Shown in pieces: positions 6,490-18,090 of a stretch of DNA of 64,000 bases. This stretch comes from Pseudomonas anatoliensis (GTDB lineage Bacteria > Pseudomonadota > Gammaproteobacteria > Pseudomonadales > Pseudomonadaceae): assembly GCF_017976235.1 (NCBI RefSeq), contig NZ_JACVHC010000006.1, positions 62,001 through 126,000 of the forward strand. Direction: 5' to 3'. Positions within the stretch are counted from its first letter, which is position 1. The number at the start of each line of letters is the position of its first letter. The notes under the pieces were generated by a model. It did not search any database. It was not told the origin of the DNA and saw only the letters and a program-made list of their open reading frames with translations. Position numbers and translations under genes: made by a program.

Positions 6490-6533
6490 CTTGTTCAGTG
6501 GACTACCGTCTCGCTCAAGGGTTCTGATTTTCT

Positions 6534-9340
<2,807 letters not shown>

Positions 9341-9344
<4 letters not shown>

Positions 9345-10012
9345 TGGTCCTCCAGGATCAAAACCACCAGGTCTTTCGGACCGTGGGCGCCGTACGCCAG
9401 CACTTGCTCGATGTCAGCGGTTTTCGACGGGCCGGACACCAGCAACGCGTTGGTCGGCATGCCTTGGGCCCAGTTGAATTCCTGCTGCACTTGGTAGAAG
9501 TTGTCGCGGATTTCGCTGGCCTTGAGCAGGGCGAAATGTACGGGCGGTACCAGGCTCATCAGGCGCGGTTCTTCGCGGGTTGGCCAGAGAATCAGGCTGC
9601 CGGTGGCGGCAATGGCACCCAGGGTGCCGGTGAGGCTGGCCGGGGTGTCGTTGAACAGCTCGGCTTTCCATTCTTCCATCGGCCGGTCGTAGGATTTCAG
9701 TGCCGGCAGATCAGGATTGTTCGCCCAGTGCTGGGTGATTTTTGCACCGTGTGGCGTAGTTGGTGCGATCAACAGGCTCGGCAGCTGACGGTCGTGCAGC
9801 AATTGTGCGAGCAGTGCAGGCCATTCCTCATCGCACGTCAGATGGATCTCGGTATGGACCGCCTCCATCAATTTGCGCAATTGCGGAATGCGCTGTTCGG
9901 CGCTGTAGGTGTACGGCTGAGTTACCAGTTCTACATCGAAATCGTCAGCAATCGGCGTGGCGCCGGTCAGACTTTTCCGCAGTTTGGTTAGGATATTTTG
10001 CTTGGCGCTCAT
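9341..10012 (-). CDS. lldG: L-lactate oxidation complex subunit LldG (LutC)
   Basis: A 223-residue LutC/YkgG-family protein, starting MSAKQNILTKLRKSL. The core, LTGTLGAIAATGSLILWPT followed by RLMSLVPPVHFALL, is typical. LldG acts with LldE and LldF in a membrane-associated complex that oxidises L-lactate to pyruvate in place of the flavoprotein LldD. The ATG at 10012 overlaps the stop of lldF, and the stop overlaps the dehydrogenase start, so translation is coupled. A 30-residue upstream extension is rejected for that reason. Confidence 0.88.
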
Positions 10013-11466
10013 CAGCGGTCTCCCTGTTTGGCCAAGTGCTCGCGGGCCATCTCGTGCAGCGAGCGGGCGGCGGGTTTGGGTGCGCTGTGATTCTGCGTCC
10101 ATGGGCCGACATTGTTTGGCGTGAGGGCGCGCAAGCGCGTGGCGAAAAAGCCGAACAGCCGATACAACGTTGGCGAGCTATTGAGCCTGGCCCATGCGTT
10201 CCAGATAAAGCGTTCCTTGCGCGAATACTTGCTGCCCTGACCGCGCATCACTTGATGAGGGCTGTCCGGAGCTTTGACGTTTTCTTCGCGTAGGCGACGT
10301 AGCAATGCGGGGATAGGAATTTTTACCGGACACACTTCACCGCAGGCACCGCACAGCGAAGACGCGCTCGGGTGATCCGGCACCTTGGCCAGGCCGACCA
10401 TGTGTGGGGTGATGATTTTTCCTATAGGGCCGGGGTAAACCTCCCCATAGGCGTGGCCGCCGATTCGCGTGTAGACCGGGCAATGATTCATACAGGCGCC
10501 GCAGCGAATGCAGTTCAGGGTCTGGCGCAATTCGCTGTCGGCAAAGGCCTGGCTGCGACCGTTGTCGAGCAGCACCAGATGCACTTCTTGCGGGCCGTCG
10601 AGTTCATGCTCCTTGCGCGGGCCGGAGATCATGTTGACGTAAGTGGTGATCGGAATGCCCAGCGCCGAACGGGTCAGCAGCGATAACAGCGGCACCACGT
10701 CGCGCAGGTTTTCTACGACTTTTTCGATGCCGGTGACGGCGATGTGCACCGGCGGCACAGTGGTGGTCATCCGGCCGTTGCCTTCGTTTTCCACCAGCAG
10801 CAGGGTACCGGTTTCGGCCACGGCGAAGTTGACGCCGGAAACGCCGATGTCCGCTTCGAAGAATTTCTGCCGCAAGACTCTGCGACCGATCTGAATGAGT
10901 TGGTCAACGTCCTTGGTGTATTCCACGCCAAGTTTGTCGTGGAACAAGGACGCGACCTGACCGGCATTCTTGTGGATCGCCGGCATAATAATGTGTGAAG
11001 GCTTCTCGTGGTCGAGCTGGACGATGTATTCCCCCATGTCGGACTCCAGACATTCAATGTCTTGAGCCTCGAGGAAATGGTTCATCTCCATCTCTTCGCT
11101 GACCATCGATTTGCCCTTGATCACTTGCCGCGCCTCGTGAGCACGGATGATCGATAAGACGATGCCATTGGCCTCGTCCACCGTTTCCGCCCAGTGCACT
11201 GTCACACCGTTGCGGGTCAGGTTCTGTTCCAGTTGCTCGAGCAGGTCGGGCAACTTGGAGAGCGCGCGGGCTCTGATCGAGTTGCCCAGTGCGCGCAAAT
11301 GTTCTCTTTCGTGGGCATCGCCAAAAGCCGCTGCCCGCTTGGTCATCAGTGAATCCATGGCAGTGCGGAAATTGTTCCGTAACTGCGGGTCACCCAAAGC
11401 GTTGTGCGCCCGGGTGCGGAAATCTTCTTCTACGGCGACCGTAGGAATAATCGCGGAAGTGCTCAT
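10012..11466 (-). CDS. lldF: L-lactate oxidation iron-sulfur subunit LldF (LutB)
   Basis: A 484-residue LutB/YkgF-family protein. The N-terminal LUD-type domain (KGKSMVSEEMEMNHFLE, GVSGVNFAVAETGTLLLVENEGNGRM) is followed by two 4Fe-4S motifs near residues 317 (CIRCGACMNHCPVY) and 370 (CGACGEVCPVKIP). It carries electrons in the LldEFG complex. The start MSTSAIIPTVAVEEDF at 11466 overlaps the lldE stop (CAATGA). No LldD-type flavoprotein gene is present, so L-lactate use here appears to depend on LldEFG. Confidence 0.9.
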   Translation of the reverse strand: MSTSAIIPTVAVEEDFRTRAHNALGDPQLRNNFRTAMDSLMTKRAAAFGDAHEREHLRALGNSIRARALSKLPDLLEQLEQNLTRNGVTVHWAETVDEANGIVLSIIRAHEARQVIKGKSMVSEEMEMNHFLEAQDIECLESDMGEYIVQLDHEKPSHIIMPAIHKNAGQVASLFHDKLGVEYTKDVDQLIQIGRRVLRQKFFEADIGVSGVNFAVAETGTLLLVENEGNGRMTTTVPPVHIAVTGIEKVVENLRDVVPLLSLLTRSALGIPITTYVNMISGPRKEHELDGPQEVHLVLLDNGRSQAFADSELRQTLNCIRCGACMNHCPVYTRIGGHAYGEVYPGPIGKIITPHMVGLAKVPDHPSASSLCGACGEVCPVKIPIPALLRRLREENVKAPDSPHQVMRGQGSKYSRKERFIWNAWARLNSSPTLYRLFGFFATRLRALTPNNVGPWTQNHSAPKPAARSLHEMAREHLAKQGDR

Positions 11467-12287
11467 TGCGCACCTCCGGTTCTTTGCCACAGGAAACTGG
11501 CCAGATGTTGGCCGCGCAACGCTTCCTGTTGTTTCTCCAGCGAGCCGTTGATGTTCATCAAACAGCCGCAGTCAGCACTCAAAATCCTGTGTGCGCCGGA
11601 TTCCTTCAACGCCCGGGTCTTGTCAGCCACCATCGCGCCGGAAATATCTGGCATTCGGACGCTGAATGTCCCGCCGAAGCCACAGCATTCGCTTTCGTGG
11701 TCGTGGTTGACCCGTTCCACATTGCTCAACTGCGCCAACAACTCGCGGCCGTGCAGGTGGGTGTTCATCTCGCGACGCGCAGAACACGACGTGTGCAGCG
11801 CGACTTTTACCGGCTCGCCGCTGTCCTTGAGCTGCACTTTGCAGACGAACAGCAGGAACTCCGCCAATTCGTAGGTTCGTGCCGCGAGGGCCTGAACCAG
11901 TTTTAAAGTCTCTGGCTCGTCCTTGAACAAGTCGGCGTAGTGTTCGCGCAACATCCCGGCGCAGGAGCCCGATGGCACCACCACCGGATAATCCCCGGCG
12001 AACAGCGCCAGCTGCGAGCGCGCCACCGTCCGCGCCTGCTCGGTGTAACCGGAGGTGTAAGCCGGTTGTCCGCAGCAACTTTGCCCTTGCGGGTACTCGA
12101 CCCGAATCCCTTCGCGCTCCAGCAAGTGGATCGCGTCCATCCCGGCTTCGGGGTAGAACAGGTCGACCACACACGTCCCGAACAGGTAGACCCGCGACGG
12201 TTTCTCGCTGGGGTATTGCCGAGGTTCGGGCAGTGGCGGTGCCACGCGGGTCGCGTTCGGCACAGCGTTGTAAAAAAGCTCGCTCAT
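11463..12287 (-). CDS. lldE: L-lactate oxidation subunit LldE (LutA)
   Basis: A 274-residue LutA/YkgE-family protein with two CCG domains: QSCCGQPAYTSGYTEQA near residue 68 and ECCGFGGTFSVRMPDIS near 199. These cysteine-rich motifs bind Fe-S clusters and are shared with GlpC and heterodisulfide reductases. It is the first gene of the lldEFG part of the operon, 160 bases downstream of lldP. The start MSELFYNAVPN at 12287 is chosen over a longer in-frame start that would cover the intergenic hairpins. Confidence 0.9.
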   Translation of the reverse strand: MSELFYNAVPNATRVAPPLPEPRQYPSEKPSRVYLFGTCVVDLFYPEAGMDAIHLLEREGIRVEYPQGQSCCGQPAYTSGYTEQARTVARSQLALFAGDYPVVVPSGSCAGMLREHYADLFKDEPETLKLVQALAARTYELAEFLLFVCKVQLKDSGEPVKVALHTSCSARREMNTHLHGRELLAQLSNVERVNHDHESECCGFGGTFSVRMPDISGAMVADKTRALKESGAHRILSADCGCLMNINGSLEKQQEALRGQHLASFLWQRTGGAQ

Positions 12288-12326
12288 CAGGCGTGTCTCC
12301 GGGTTGTCCCGGTTATCCGTCCGCTG

Positions 12327-12412
12327 AGGCTGCTGAATATAAAGAGCGTTGCTTTCAGCAGCCTTACAGACCGGGTTGTGAATTGCTGACGCCGGAATCA
12401 CGAACCGGCGTC
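12327..12412. other. Two perfect hairpins between lldP and lldE
   Basis: Stem 1 pairs AGGCTGCTGAA (12327-12337) with TTCAGCAGCCT (12354-12364). Stem 2 pairs GACGCCGG (12388-12395) with CCGGCGTC (12405-12412). Neither has a T-tract on the minus strand. They probably act as RNA-stability or partial-attenuation elements that set lldE expression relative to lldP. Confidence 0.55.
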
Positions 12413-12448
12413 GGTTATTTCCATGTTGCTTGTAGTCTTCTTGTAGGT

Positions 12449-14143
12449 TTAGTGCACCAGCATGCCGGTGAGCCAGTAGGCTTGCGCCAGCGTGATCAGG
12501 CCGACAATCGTTGCAAAGAATAGGCTGTGCTTGAGGGTGAAGCGGAACAGATCCGACTCTTTACCGACCAGGCCGGTCGCAGCGCAGGCCACAGCAATGG
12601 ATTGCGGCGAGATCATCTTGCCGGTGACGCCGCCGCTGGTGTTTGCCGCAACCAGCAGAGTGTCGTTGACGCCGATCTGGTGCGCGGTGGTGGCTTGCAG
12701 CGAACTGAAGAGGGCGTTGGACGATGTGTCGGAACCGGTGAGGAATACGCCCAGCCAGCCCAGGAACGGCGAGAAGAAAGGGAACGCTGCGCCGGTACCC
12801 GCCAGCACTAGAGCCATGGTCGAGGACATGCCGGAATAGTTGGTGACGAACGCGAAAGCCAGCACCATGCCAATCGACAGAATAGGCCAGCGCAGTTCGT
12901 AGAAGGTCTCTTTCAAAGTGGTCAGACCAGTTTTGAAATTGATCTTCAGCACCAGCATCGAGATCAGTGCGGAGAAGAAAATCGCCGTGCCGGTCGCGGA
13001 AATCGGGTCAAGTTTGAACACGGCTGGAATGGCGGTCGGAGCGGCCACGATCGGTGCAGTCTTGATCACCAATTGATCAAGGTGCGGAATCGCGAAGTTG
13101 AACACCCACGCGTACATCGAGCCACCAGCGGCGAACATGGCTTTGAAAGGCTTGAGCGTCCAGATCGTCACCAGCACGGTGAGGATCAGGAACGGCGACC
13201 AGGCGATGAAAATCTCCCAGAGGCTGTAAGGGGAAACCGCGGTGGCGCGCTTCTGGCCGAAACCGCCGACGCTGCCGGTGATGGCGGCGCTGGAAGTCGC
13301 GCCGGCGATTTGTGCGCCAGCGGTACGTTTTGGCTGCCAGATTTTCAGGAACAGGGTCAGGGAGATCAGGCTGGCCAGGGCCGAGGTGATGTCCGGCAGT
13401 TCCGGGCCGATGAAGTTCGAAGTGAAGTACTGAGTGATGGCAAAGCTCAGGCCCGCAACCAGTGCGGCCGGCCAGGTTTCACGCACGCCGCGCATGCCGT
13501 CCATCATGAACACCAGCCAGAACGGCACGAATAGCGACAGCAGCGGTAGCTGGCGACCGGTCATGGCGCCGATTTTGAAGGCGTCAATACCGGTGACCTG
13601 GCCGGCCACGATGATCGGAATCCCCAGGGCGCCAAATGCAACCGGCGCGGTGTTGGCGATCAGGCACAGGCCTGCGGCATACAGCGGGTTGAAACCCAGG
13701 CCTACAAGGAGTGCAGCGGTAATCGCGACCGGCGCACCGAAACCGGCGGCACCTTCCAGAAATGCACCGAAGCAGAAACCGATCAGCAGCACCTGCAGGC
13801 GCTGGTCATCAGTAATCGACAGTACGGAGCTGCGAATAACTTCGAACTGACCACTTTTGACTGTCAGCTTGTACAGAAACACCGCCGCGACAATGATCCA
13901 GGCAATCGGCCATAAACCATAGGCGAAGCCATAACCGGCAGCGGCAAACGCCATGTCGACCGGCATCTGGAAAGCGAAAATGGCCACGGCGATGGACAAG
14001 GCGAGCGTGATGCTACCGGCCACATGACCTTTGAGGCGGAACACCGCCAGCGCGAGGAAGAAGAAAACGATGGGAATGACGGCCGCGAGTGCGGAAACGC
14101 CGAGACTGCCGAGCGGGCTATAGATCTGTTGCCAGGTTTGCAT
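12449..14143 (-). CDS. lldP: L-lactate permease
   Basis: A 564-residue LctP-family permease with about a dozen membrane segments. Family motifs include GFCFGAFLEGAAGFGAPVAI and the C-terminal TGSDTSSNALFSSLQATTA and NTSGGVTGKMISPQSIAVA. It imports lactate (and probably glycolate) with protons. It heads the minus-strand lactate operon and is divergent from lldR, with the operator at 14195-14211 between them. Length matches the family (about 550). The start MQTWQQIYSPLGSLG is typical; the sequence just upstream is GGGGCCACCCC rather than a standard ribosome binding site. Confidence 0.95.
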   Translation of the reverse strand: MQTWQQIYSPLGSLGVSALAAVIPIVFFFLALAVFRLKGHVAGSITLALSIAVAIFAFQMPVDMAFAAAGYGFAYGLWPIAWIIVAAVFLYKLTVKSGQFEVIRSSVLSITDDQRLQVLLIGFCFGAFLEGAAGFGAPVAITAALLVGLGFNPLYAAGLCLIANTAPVAFGALGIPIIVAGQVTGIDAFKIGAMTGRQLPLLSLFVPFWLVFMMDGMRGVRETWPAALVAGLSFAITQYFTSNFIGPELPDITSALASLISLTLFLKIWQPKRTAGAQIAGATSSAAITGSVGGFGQKRATAVSPYSLWEIFIAWSPFLILTVLVTIWTLKPFKAMFAAGGSMYAWVFNFAIPHLDQLVIKTAPIVAAPTAIPAVFKLDPISATGTAIFFSALISMLVLKINFKTGLTTLKETFYELRWPILSIGMVLAFAFVTNYSGMSSTMALVLAGTGAAFPFFSPFLGWLGVFLTGSDTSSNALFSSLQATTAHQIGVNDTLLVAANTSGGVTGKMISPQSIAVACAATGLVGKESDLFRFTLKHSLFFATIVGLITLAQAYWLTGMLVH

Positions 14144-14194
14144 ATGGGGTGGCCCCTAATTGTTGTTGGTCAGGCACTGTCAGCGTTCTTGGTT

Positions 14195-14211
14195 AATTGG
14201 TAAGACCAATT
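14195..14211. promoter_or_regulatory. LldR operator
   Basis: AATTGGTAAGACCAATT is a perfect palindrome with TGGT-N3-ACCA at its centre, the site shape of FadR-family regulators such as LldR. It lies between divergent lldP and lldR, 52 bases upstream of lldP. Lactate would release the repressor. Confidence 0.8.
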
Positions 14212-14404
14212 TACAATCGCTGTTGGCTAGGGTAAAAGCCTTGATGCGGGTGTGTCAATTTGTCGCCCTGAAACTTTTGTCGAATAAGCGGTGCAGAAGT
14301 CATCTGATCCGTTCGAGCGAGCGTTTTCTGGTAGGTGTCGTGATGGCGCCGATAGGCCAGAATAGAGAGCCCGGCGAGCGGTCGGGCTCGTGGAGAAGTG
14401 AGTT

Positions 14405-15172
14405 ATGGGGTTTGATCAGATACGTCAGCGCCGTTTGTCTGACGATATTGTCGAGCGGCTCGAGGGGATGATCCTCGAGGGCACGCTGAAGTCCGGTGAG
14501 CGGCTGCCGGCTGAGCGCACGTTGGCTGAGCAGTTCGGGGTTTCGCGTCCATCGTTGCGCGAAGCGATTCAAAAGCTGGCCGCAAAGGGTTTGCTGATCA
14601 GCAAGCAGGGCGGTGGCAACTATGTGGTGGAATCGCTGGGTTCGACGTTCAGCGATCCGCTGCTGCAACTGCTCGAAAGCAATCCGGAGGCGCAGCGCGA
14701 TTTGCTGGAGTTCCGGCATACCCTGGAGGCATCGTGCGCCTATTACGCTGCATTGCGCGCAACTGATGTGGATCGCGAACGGCTGACTGCGGCGTTCGAA
14801 GAGTTACAGGACTGCTATTCGCGTCATGACGAAGTGAGCCGGGCGGAAGAGGGTGCGGCGGATGCGAAGTTTCATCTGGCGATTGCCGAGGCCAGCCACA
14901 ACGCCGTGTTGTTGCACACCATTCGTGGGTTGTTCGATCTGCTCAAGCGTAACGTCGTGACCAACATCGGCGGCATGTATAAGCAGCGCACGGAAACCCG
15001 CGACATGCTGATTACCCAGCATCGGGAATTGTATCTGGCGATTATTGAGGGGCGTGCGGAGCAGGCACGGGAGGTTTCCAGTCGCCACATTTTGTATGTG
15101 CAGGAAGTGCTGGAAGAGGTGCGGCAGGAAGTTCAGCGCATGGCTCGGGCTGAGCGGCGCAAGGGAATGTGA
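14405..15172 (+). CDS. lldR: Lactate-responsive regulator LldR (GntR/FadR family)
   Basis: A 255-residue FadR-subfamily regulator. Residues about 8-75 form the winged helix (RLSDDIVERLEGMILEGTLKSGERLPAERTLAEQFG, then VSRPSLREAIQKL), followed by a helical FCD ligand domain with the metal-binding pattern EFRHTLE, KFHLAIAEASHN and QHRELYLAI. It represses the lactate genes and responds to lactate. It is transcribed away from lldP. GGAG lies 8 bases upstream of the ATG. A REP pair follows the stop. Confidence 0.93.
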   Translation: MGFDQIRQRRLSDDIVERLEGMILEGTLKSGERLPAERTLAEQFGVSRPSLREAIQKLAAKGLLISKQGGGNYVVESLGSTFSDPLLQLLESNPEAQRDLLEFRHTLEASCAYYAALRATDVDRERLTAAFEELQDCYSRHDEVSRAEEGAADAKFHLAIAEASHNAVLLHTIRGLFDLLKRNVVTNIGGMYKQRTETRDMLITQHRELYLAIIEGRAEQAREVSSRHILYVQEVLEEVRQEVQRMARAERRKGM

Positions 15173-15180
15173 TTTTTTAA

Positions 15181-15261
15181 GCAAAAGATCGCAGCCTGCG
15201 GCAGCTCCTACACGGGGATTCGTATTTCCCTGTAGGAGCTGCCGCAGGCTGCGATCTTTGC
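15181..15261. repeat. REP inverted pair between lldR and smpB
   Basis: Two inverted copies of the P. fluorescens-type REP (core AGATCGCAGCCTGCGGCAGC and its complement) at 15181-15212 and 15231-15261 form a long hairpin between the convergent lldR and smpB genes. It probably doubles as a terminator or mRNA end. Confidence 0.85.
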
Positions 15262-15275
15262 TTTTGGGGGGAAGA

Positions 15276-15758
15276 CTAGTCTTCCTTGCCCTTGTTGCGC
15301 ACCGCGCGCTGCAACTCACGACCGGCGTCGCGTTCGCGCTCGGTATCACGCTTGTCGTATTCCTTCTTGCCCTTGCCCAGAGCAATCTCGCACTTGACCA
15401 TGTGCTTGCTCCAGTACCAGGACAGGCATACGCAGGCGTAACCCTTTTGCTGCACTGCCGCGGCGAGTTTTTCCAGCTCGCGGCGGTTGAGCAGCAACTT
15501 GCGCGTGCGCGTCGGGTCGGCGATGACGTGGGTGCTGGCGGTCATCAGAGGCGTGATGTGACTGCCGAGCAGCCAAGCCTCGCCATCCTTGAGCAGCACG
15601 TAACTGTCGACCAGTTGCAGCTTGCTTGCCCGCAGACTTTTTACTTCCCAGCCGGCCAGGACCAGACCAGCCTCGAACTTATGCTCGATGAAGTAATCGT
15701 GTCGCGCCTTTTTGTTCTGCGCGATGGTCCCTGTTGGGTGTTTCTTCTGTTTAGCCAT
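15276..15758 (-). CDS. smpB: SsrA-binding protein SmpB
   Basis: A 160-residue SmpB protein. The beta-barrel (NKKARHDYFIEHKFEAGLVL, AGWEVKSLRASKLQL, DSYVLL) is followed by the conserved basic tail starting at GKGKKEYDKRDTERERDAGRELQRA. SmpB holds the tRNA-like part of tmRNA in the A-site of stalled ribosomes, with the tail in the empty mRNA channel. Its partner ssrA is in this window at 5160-5552. Minus strand, convergent with lldR. Confidence 0.96.
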   Translation of the reverse strand: MAKQKKHPTGTIAQNKKARHDYFIEHKFEAGLVLAGWEVKSLRASKLQLVDSYVLLKDGEAWLLGSHITPLMTASTHVIADPTRTRKLLLNRRELEKLAAAVQQKGYACVCLSWYWSKHMVKCEIALGKGKKEYDKRDTERERDAGRELQRAVRNKGKED

Positions 15759-15877
15759 AGGGGCGGCATTATATGGAGATAAACGGCTGTCGGCTACGGT
15801 GATGCTGCGTGCTTGAGCAGGTTGAGTGAATCCCGGACAATGCGGCCTCTTTTTCTAACGCTTGGGCGTGATAAACG

Positions 15878-17281
15878 ATGTCGACAGACAAGGTTTCTGT
15901 CCACGGCAGTTGGGCTAGCCGCTGGGTATTCATACTCGCCGCGACCGGTTCGGCCGTGGGACTGGGTAGTATCTGGAAGTTTCCGTACATGGTCGGAGTC
16001 TACGGCGGCGGCGCCTTTGTGCTGATGTTTCTGGCATGTATCGCGTTGATCGGGATCCCGGTCATGCTGGCTGAAACCCTTATCGGCCGCCGCGCGCGGC
16101 AGAGTCCGGCCAATGCTTTGAAGGTGCTGGCGGTGGAAGCCGGGCATTCGGGCAAGTGGTCGTGGGGGGCCTTCGCCGGGATGATCACGGCGTTGTTGAT
16201 CCTGTCTTTTTATAGTGTGGTCGGCGGCTGGTCGCTGGACTACATCATCGATATGGGCCGTGGCGACTTTCAAGGTGCCACGGCCGCTCAGGTCGGTGCC
16301 TACTTCGGCAATGTGATCGCTGATCCGTGGCGCCTGACACTTTGGCACACGATTTTTATGCTGCTTTCAGCGCTGGTGATCGCCAAAGGCGTGGTCGCCG
16401 GGCTTGAACGCAGCCTGCGAATCATGATGCCGTTGCTGTTTGTGATGATTCTGGTGCTGCTCGGCTACAGCATGACCACCGGGCATTTCATGGAAGGCGT
16501 GCATTTCATGTTCGACTTCCACCCGGAAAAAGTCCTCGACGGATTGCTCCCGGCGATGGGCCATGCGTTCTTTTCGCTGAGCGTGGGCGTCGGTTCGATC
16601 ATGATCTACGGCGCTTACATGCCGAAGAATTCATCGCTCTCTGGCACGGTCGTCGGTGTGGCGCTGCTCGATACGTTTGTATCGCTGGTGGCTGGTCTGG
16701 CCTTGTTTCCGATCGTGTTCGCCGCGGGCCTGAACCCGAGCGAAGGCCCTGGCCTGATGTTCGTCAGTCTGCCATTTGCCTTTGGTAACGTAGCGTTCGG
16801 TCAGTTGATGGGGGTAGTGTTCTTCGTACTGGTGGCGGTTGCCGCCTGGAGTTCGGCGATTTCCCTGCTGGAGCCGATGGTCGCGTACCTGGTTGAACGC
16901 ACGAAAATCAGCCGCGCCTGGGTCACATTCTGGTTGGCTTTTACCTGCTGGTTCGTCGGTTTGGGCACTGTGTTTTCCTTCAATATCTGGAAGGAAGCCA
17001 AGTTTTTCGTGAACGAAGGCGGGATGTTCCATCTCTATCAATGGGGTGCGGCAAGCGGTCTGGACTTCTTCGGCGTGATCGATTTCTTCACCTCGCGGAT
17101 CATGTTGCCACTCGGTGGTTTGTGTTTCGTGTTGTTTGCAGGCTGGGTGATGGGCCGTGAAGCGGTGCGCGACGAATTGTCGATCCGCAATCCGGCGCTG
17201 TTCGCCCTGTCCCTGTTCCTGATGCGCTATGTGGCGCCCATCGGCATTCTTGTAGTGTTTGCCGCTCAGCTCTGGAAGTAA
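15878..17281 (+). CDS. Sodium-dependent transporter, NSS family
   Basis: A 467-residue neurotransmitter:sodium symporter. The first helix has the family sequence ATGSAVGLGSIWKFPYMVGVYGGGAF (sodium and substrate site). Ten to twelve membrane segments follow, with the unwound helix 6 region AMGHAFFSLSVGVGSIMIYGAYM. The substrate is likely an amino acid and cannot be named. The ribosome binding site is weak (GGGCGTGATAAACG). It lies divergently from smpB and just upstream of ratA. Confidence 0.9.
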   Translation: MSTDKVSVHGSWASRWVFILAATGSAVGLGSIWKFPYMVGVYGGGAFVLMFLACIALIGIPVMLAETLIGRRARQSPANALKVLAVEAGHSGKWSWGAFAGMITALLILSFYSVVGGWSLDYIIDMGRGDFQGATAAQVGAYFGNVIADPWRLTLWHTIFMLLSALVIAKGVVAGLERSLRIMMPLLFVMILVLLGYSMTTGHFMEGVHFMFDFHPEKVLDGLLPAMGHAFFSLSVGVGSIMIYGAYMPKNSSLSGTVVGVALLDTFVSLVAGLALFPIVFAAGLNPSEGPGLMFVSLPFAFGNVAFGQLMGVVFFVLVAVAAWSSAISLLEPMVAYLVERTKISRAWVTFWLAFTCWFVGLGTVFSFNIWKEAKFFVNEGGMFHLYQWGAASGLDFFGVIDFFTSRIMLPLGGLCFVLFAGWVMGREAVRDELSIRNPALFALSLFLMRYVAPIGILVVFAAQLWK

Positions 17282-17288
17282 CGCTTAC

Positions 17289-17723
17289 ATGACGACACAT
17301 ATTCAACGATCGGCGCTGCTGCCGTACCCGGCGCAATTTCTCTACGACCTGGTCAATGACGTGGCGCGTTATCCGGAATTTCTGCCGTGGTGCTCGTCTG
17401 CCGAGGTGCTGGAGAGCTCGGCTGAGCATATGCGTGCAAGCGTCGGCGTGGCCAAGGGCGGCCTCAGTCAGCATTTCGTGACGCGCAATACGCTGGTGCC
17501 GGGGCAATCGATCGAGATGAACCTCGAAGAAGGCCCGTTCAATCAGTTGCACGGCGTCTGGGTATTCAAGGTGCTGAACGAGAAGGCCTGCAAGATCAGC
17601 CTCGATCTGTCGTTCGACTACGCAGGGCCGATTGTGCGTGCCACGCTGGGGCCGCTGTTCAATCAGGCTGCGAACACGCTGGTGGATGCATTCTGTCAGC
17701 GTGCCAAACAGATGCATGGTTGA
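17289..17723 (+). CDS. ratA: Ribosome association toxin / Coq10-like protein RatA
   Basis: A 144-residue START-like (SRPBCC) protein: MTTHIQRSALLPYPAQFLYDLVNDVARYPEFLPWC, then GPFNQLHGVWVFKVL and FDYAGPIVRATLGPLFNQAAN. The family includes E. coli RatA (PasT), reported to affect ribosome subunit joining, and Coq10, which binds ubiquinone. Which activity holds here is open. The start at 17289 is 8 bases after the NSS stop; an upstream in-frame start inside the transporter gene is unlikely. It overlaps rnfH by 8 bases. The smpB-ratA-rnfH-bamE neighbourhood is conserved in gamma-proteobacteria. Confidence 0.92.
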   Translation: MTTHIQRSALLPYPAQFLYDLVNDVARYPEFLPWCSSAEVLESSAEHMRASVGVAKGGLSQHFVTRNTLVPGQSIEMNLEEGPFNQLHGVWVFKVLNEKACKISLDLSFDYAGPIVRATLGPLFNQAANTLVDAFCQRAKQMHG

Positions 17724-18030
17724 GTCGGTGATCGAAATAGAGGTCGTGTATGCGGCCGTTGATCGTCAGGTCTTGCGCACGGTCAGTGTTCCCGAAGGGG
17801 TAACGGTGCGTGATGCCTTGCTCAAGTCCGGGATTGGCGACGAGTTCCCTGAGCTTGATCTGGCCGAATGCCCGGTAGGGATCTTCGGCAAAGTAATCGC
17901 TGATCCAGAGGTTCGCCTGATTCAGGCGGGGGATCGCATCGAAATTTATCGCCCTTTACTCGCCGATCCGAAAGAGGTGCGGCGCTTGCGTGCTGCCAAG
18001 GCAGCTGAGGCGAAAGCTCGAAATCAGTAA
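17716..18030 (+). CDS. rnfH: RnfH family ubiquitin-like protein (RatB/PasI)
   Basis: A 104-residue UPF0125/RnfH protein with a beta-grasp fold: VIEIEVVYAAVDRQVLRTVSVPEGVTVRDAL, then CPVGIFGKVIADPEVRLIQAGDRIEIYRPL. In E. coli it is paired with ratA and has been proposed as its antitoxin; that role is not settled. The ATG at 17716 lies inside the end of ratA (8-base overlap), so the two are co-translated. A strong bidirectional terminator follows. Confidence 0.93.
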   Translation: MVESVIEIEVVYAAVDRQVLRTVSVPEGVTVRDALLKSGIGDEFPELDLAECPVGIFGKVIADPEVRLIQAGDRIEIYRPLLADPKEVRRLRAAKAAEAKARNQ

Positions 18031-18046
18031 GAAGCCAAACGGCAGG

Positions 18047-18081
18047 CAATAAAAAACCCGGAATTTCCGGGTTTTTTATTG
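18047..18081. terminator. Bidirectional terminator between rnfH and bamE
   Basis: Near-perfect inverted repeat AATAAAAAACCCGGAA with TTCCGGGTTTTTTATT: a GC stem flanked by A and T runs, so it ends transcripts from both sides. Confidence 0.9.
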
Positions 18082-18090
18082 CGTCGCAAA

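Noticed and set aside
17289..18030. ratA-rnfH as a classical toxin-antitoxin module
   Set aside because: The pair is a conserved housekeeping neighbour of smpB and bamE, and toxin-antitoxin function is disputed, so it is described but not reported as a mobile addiction module.
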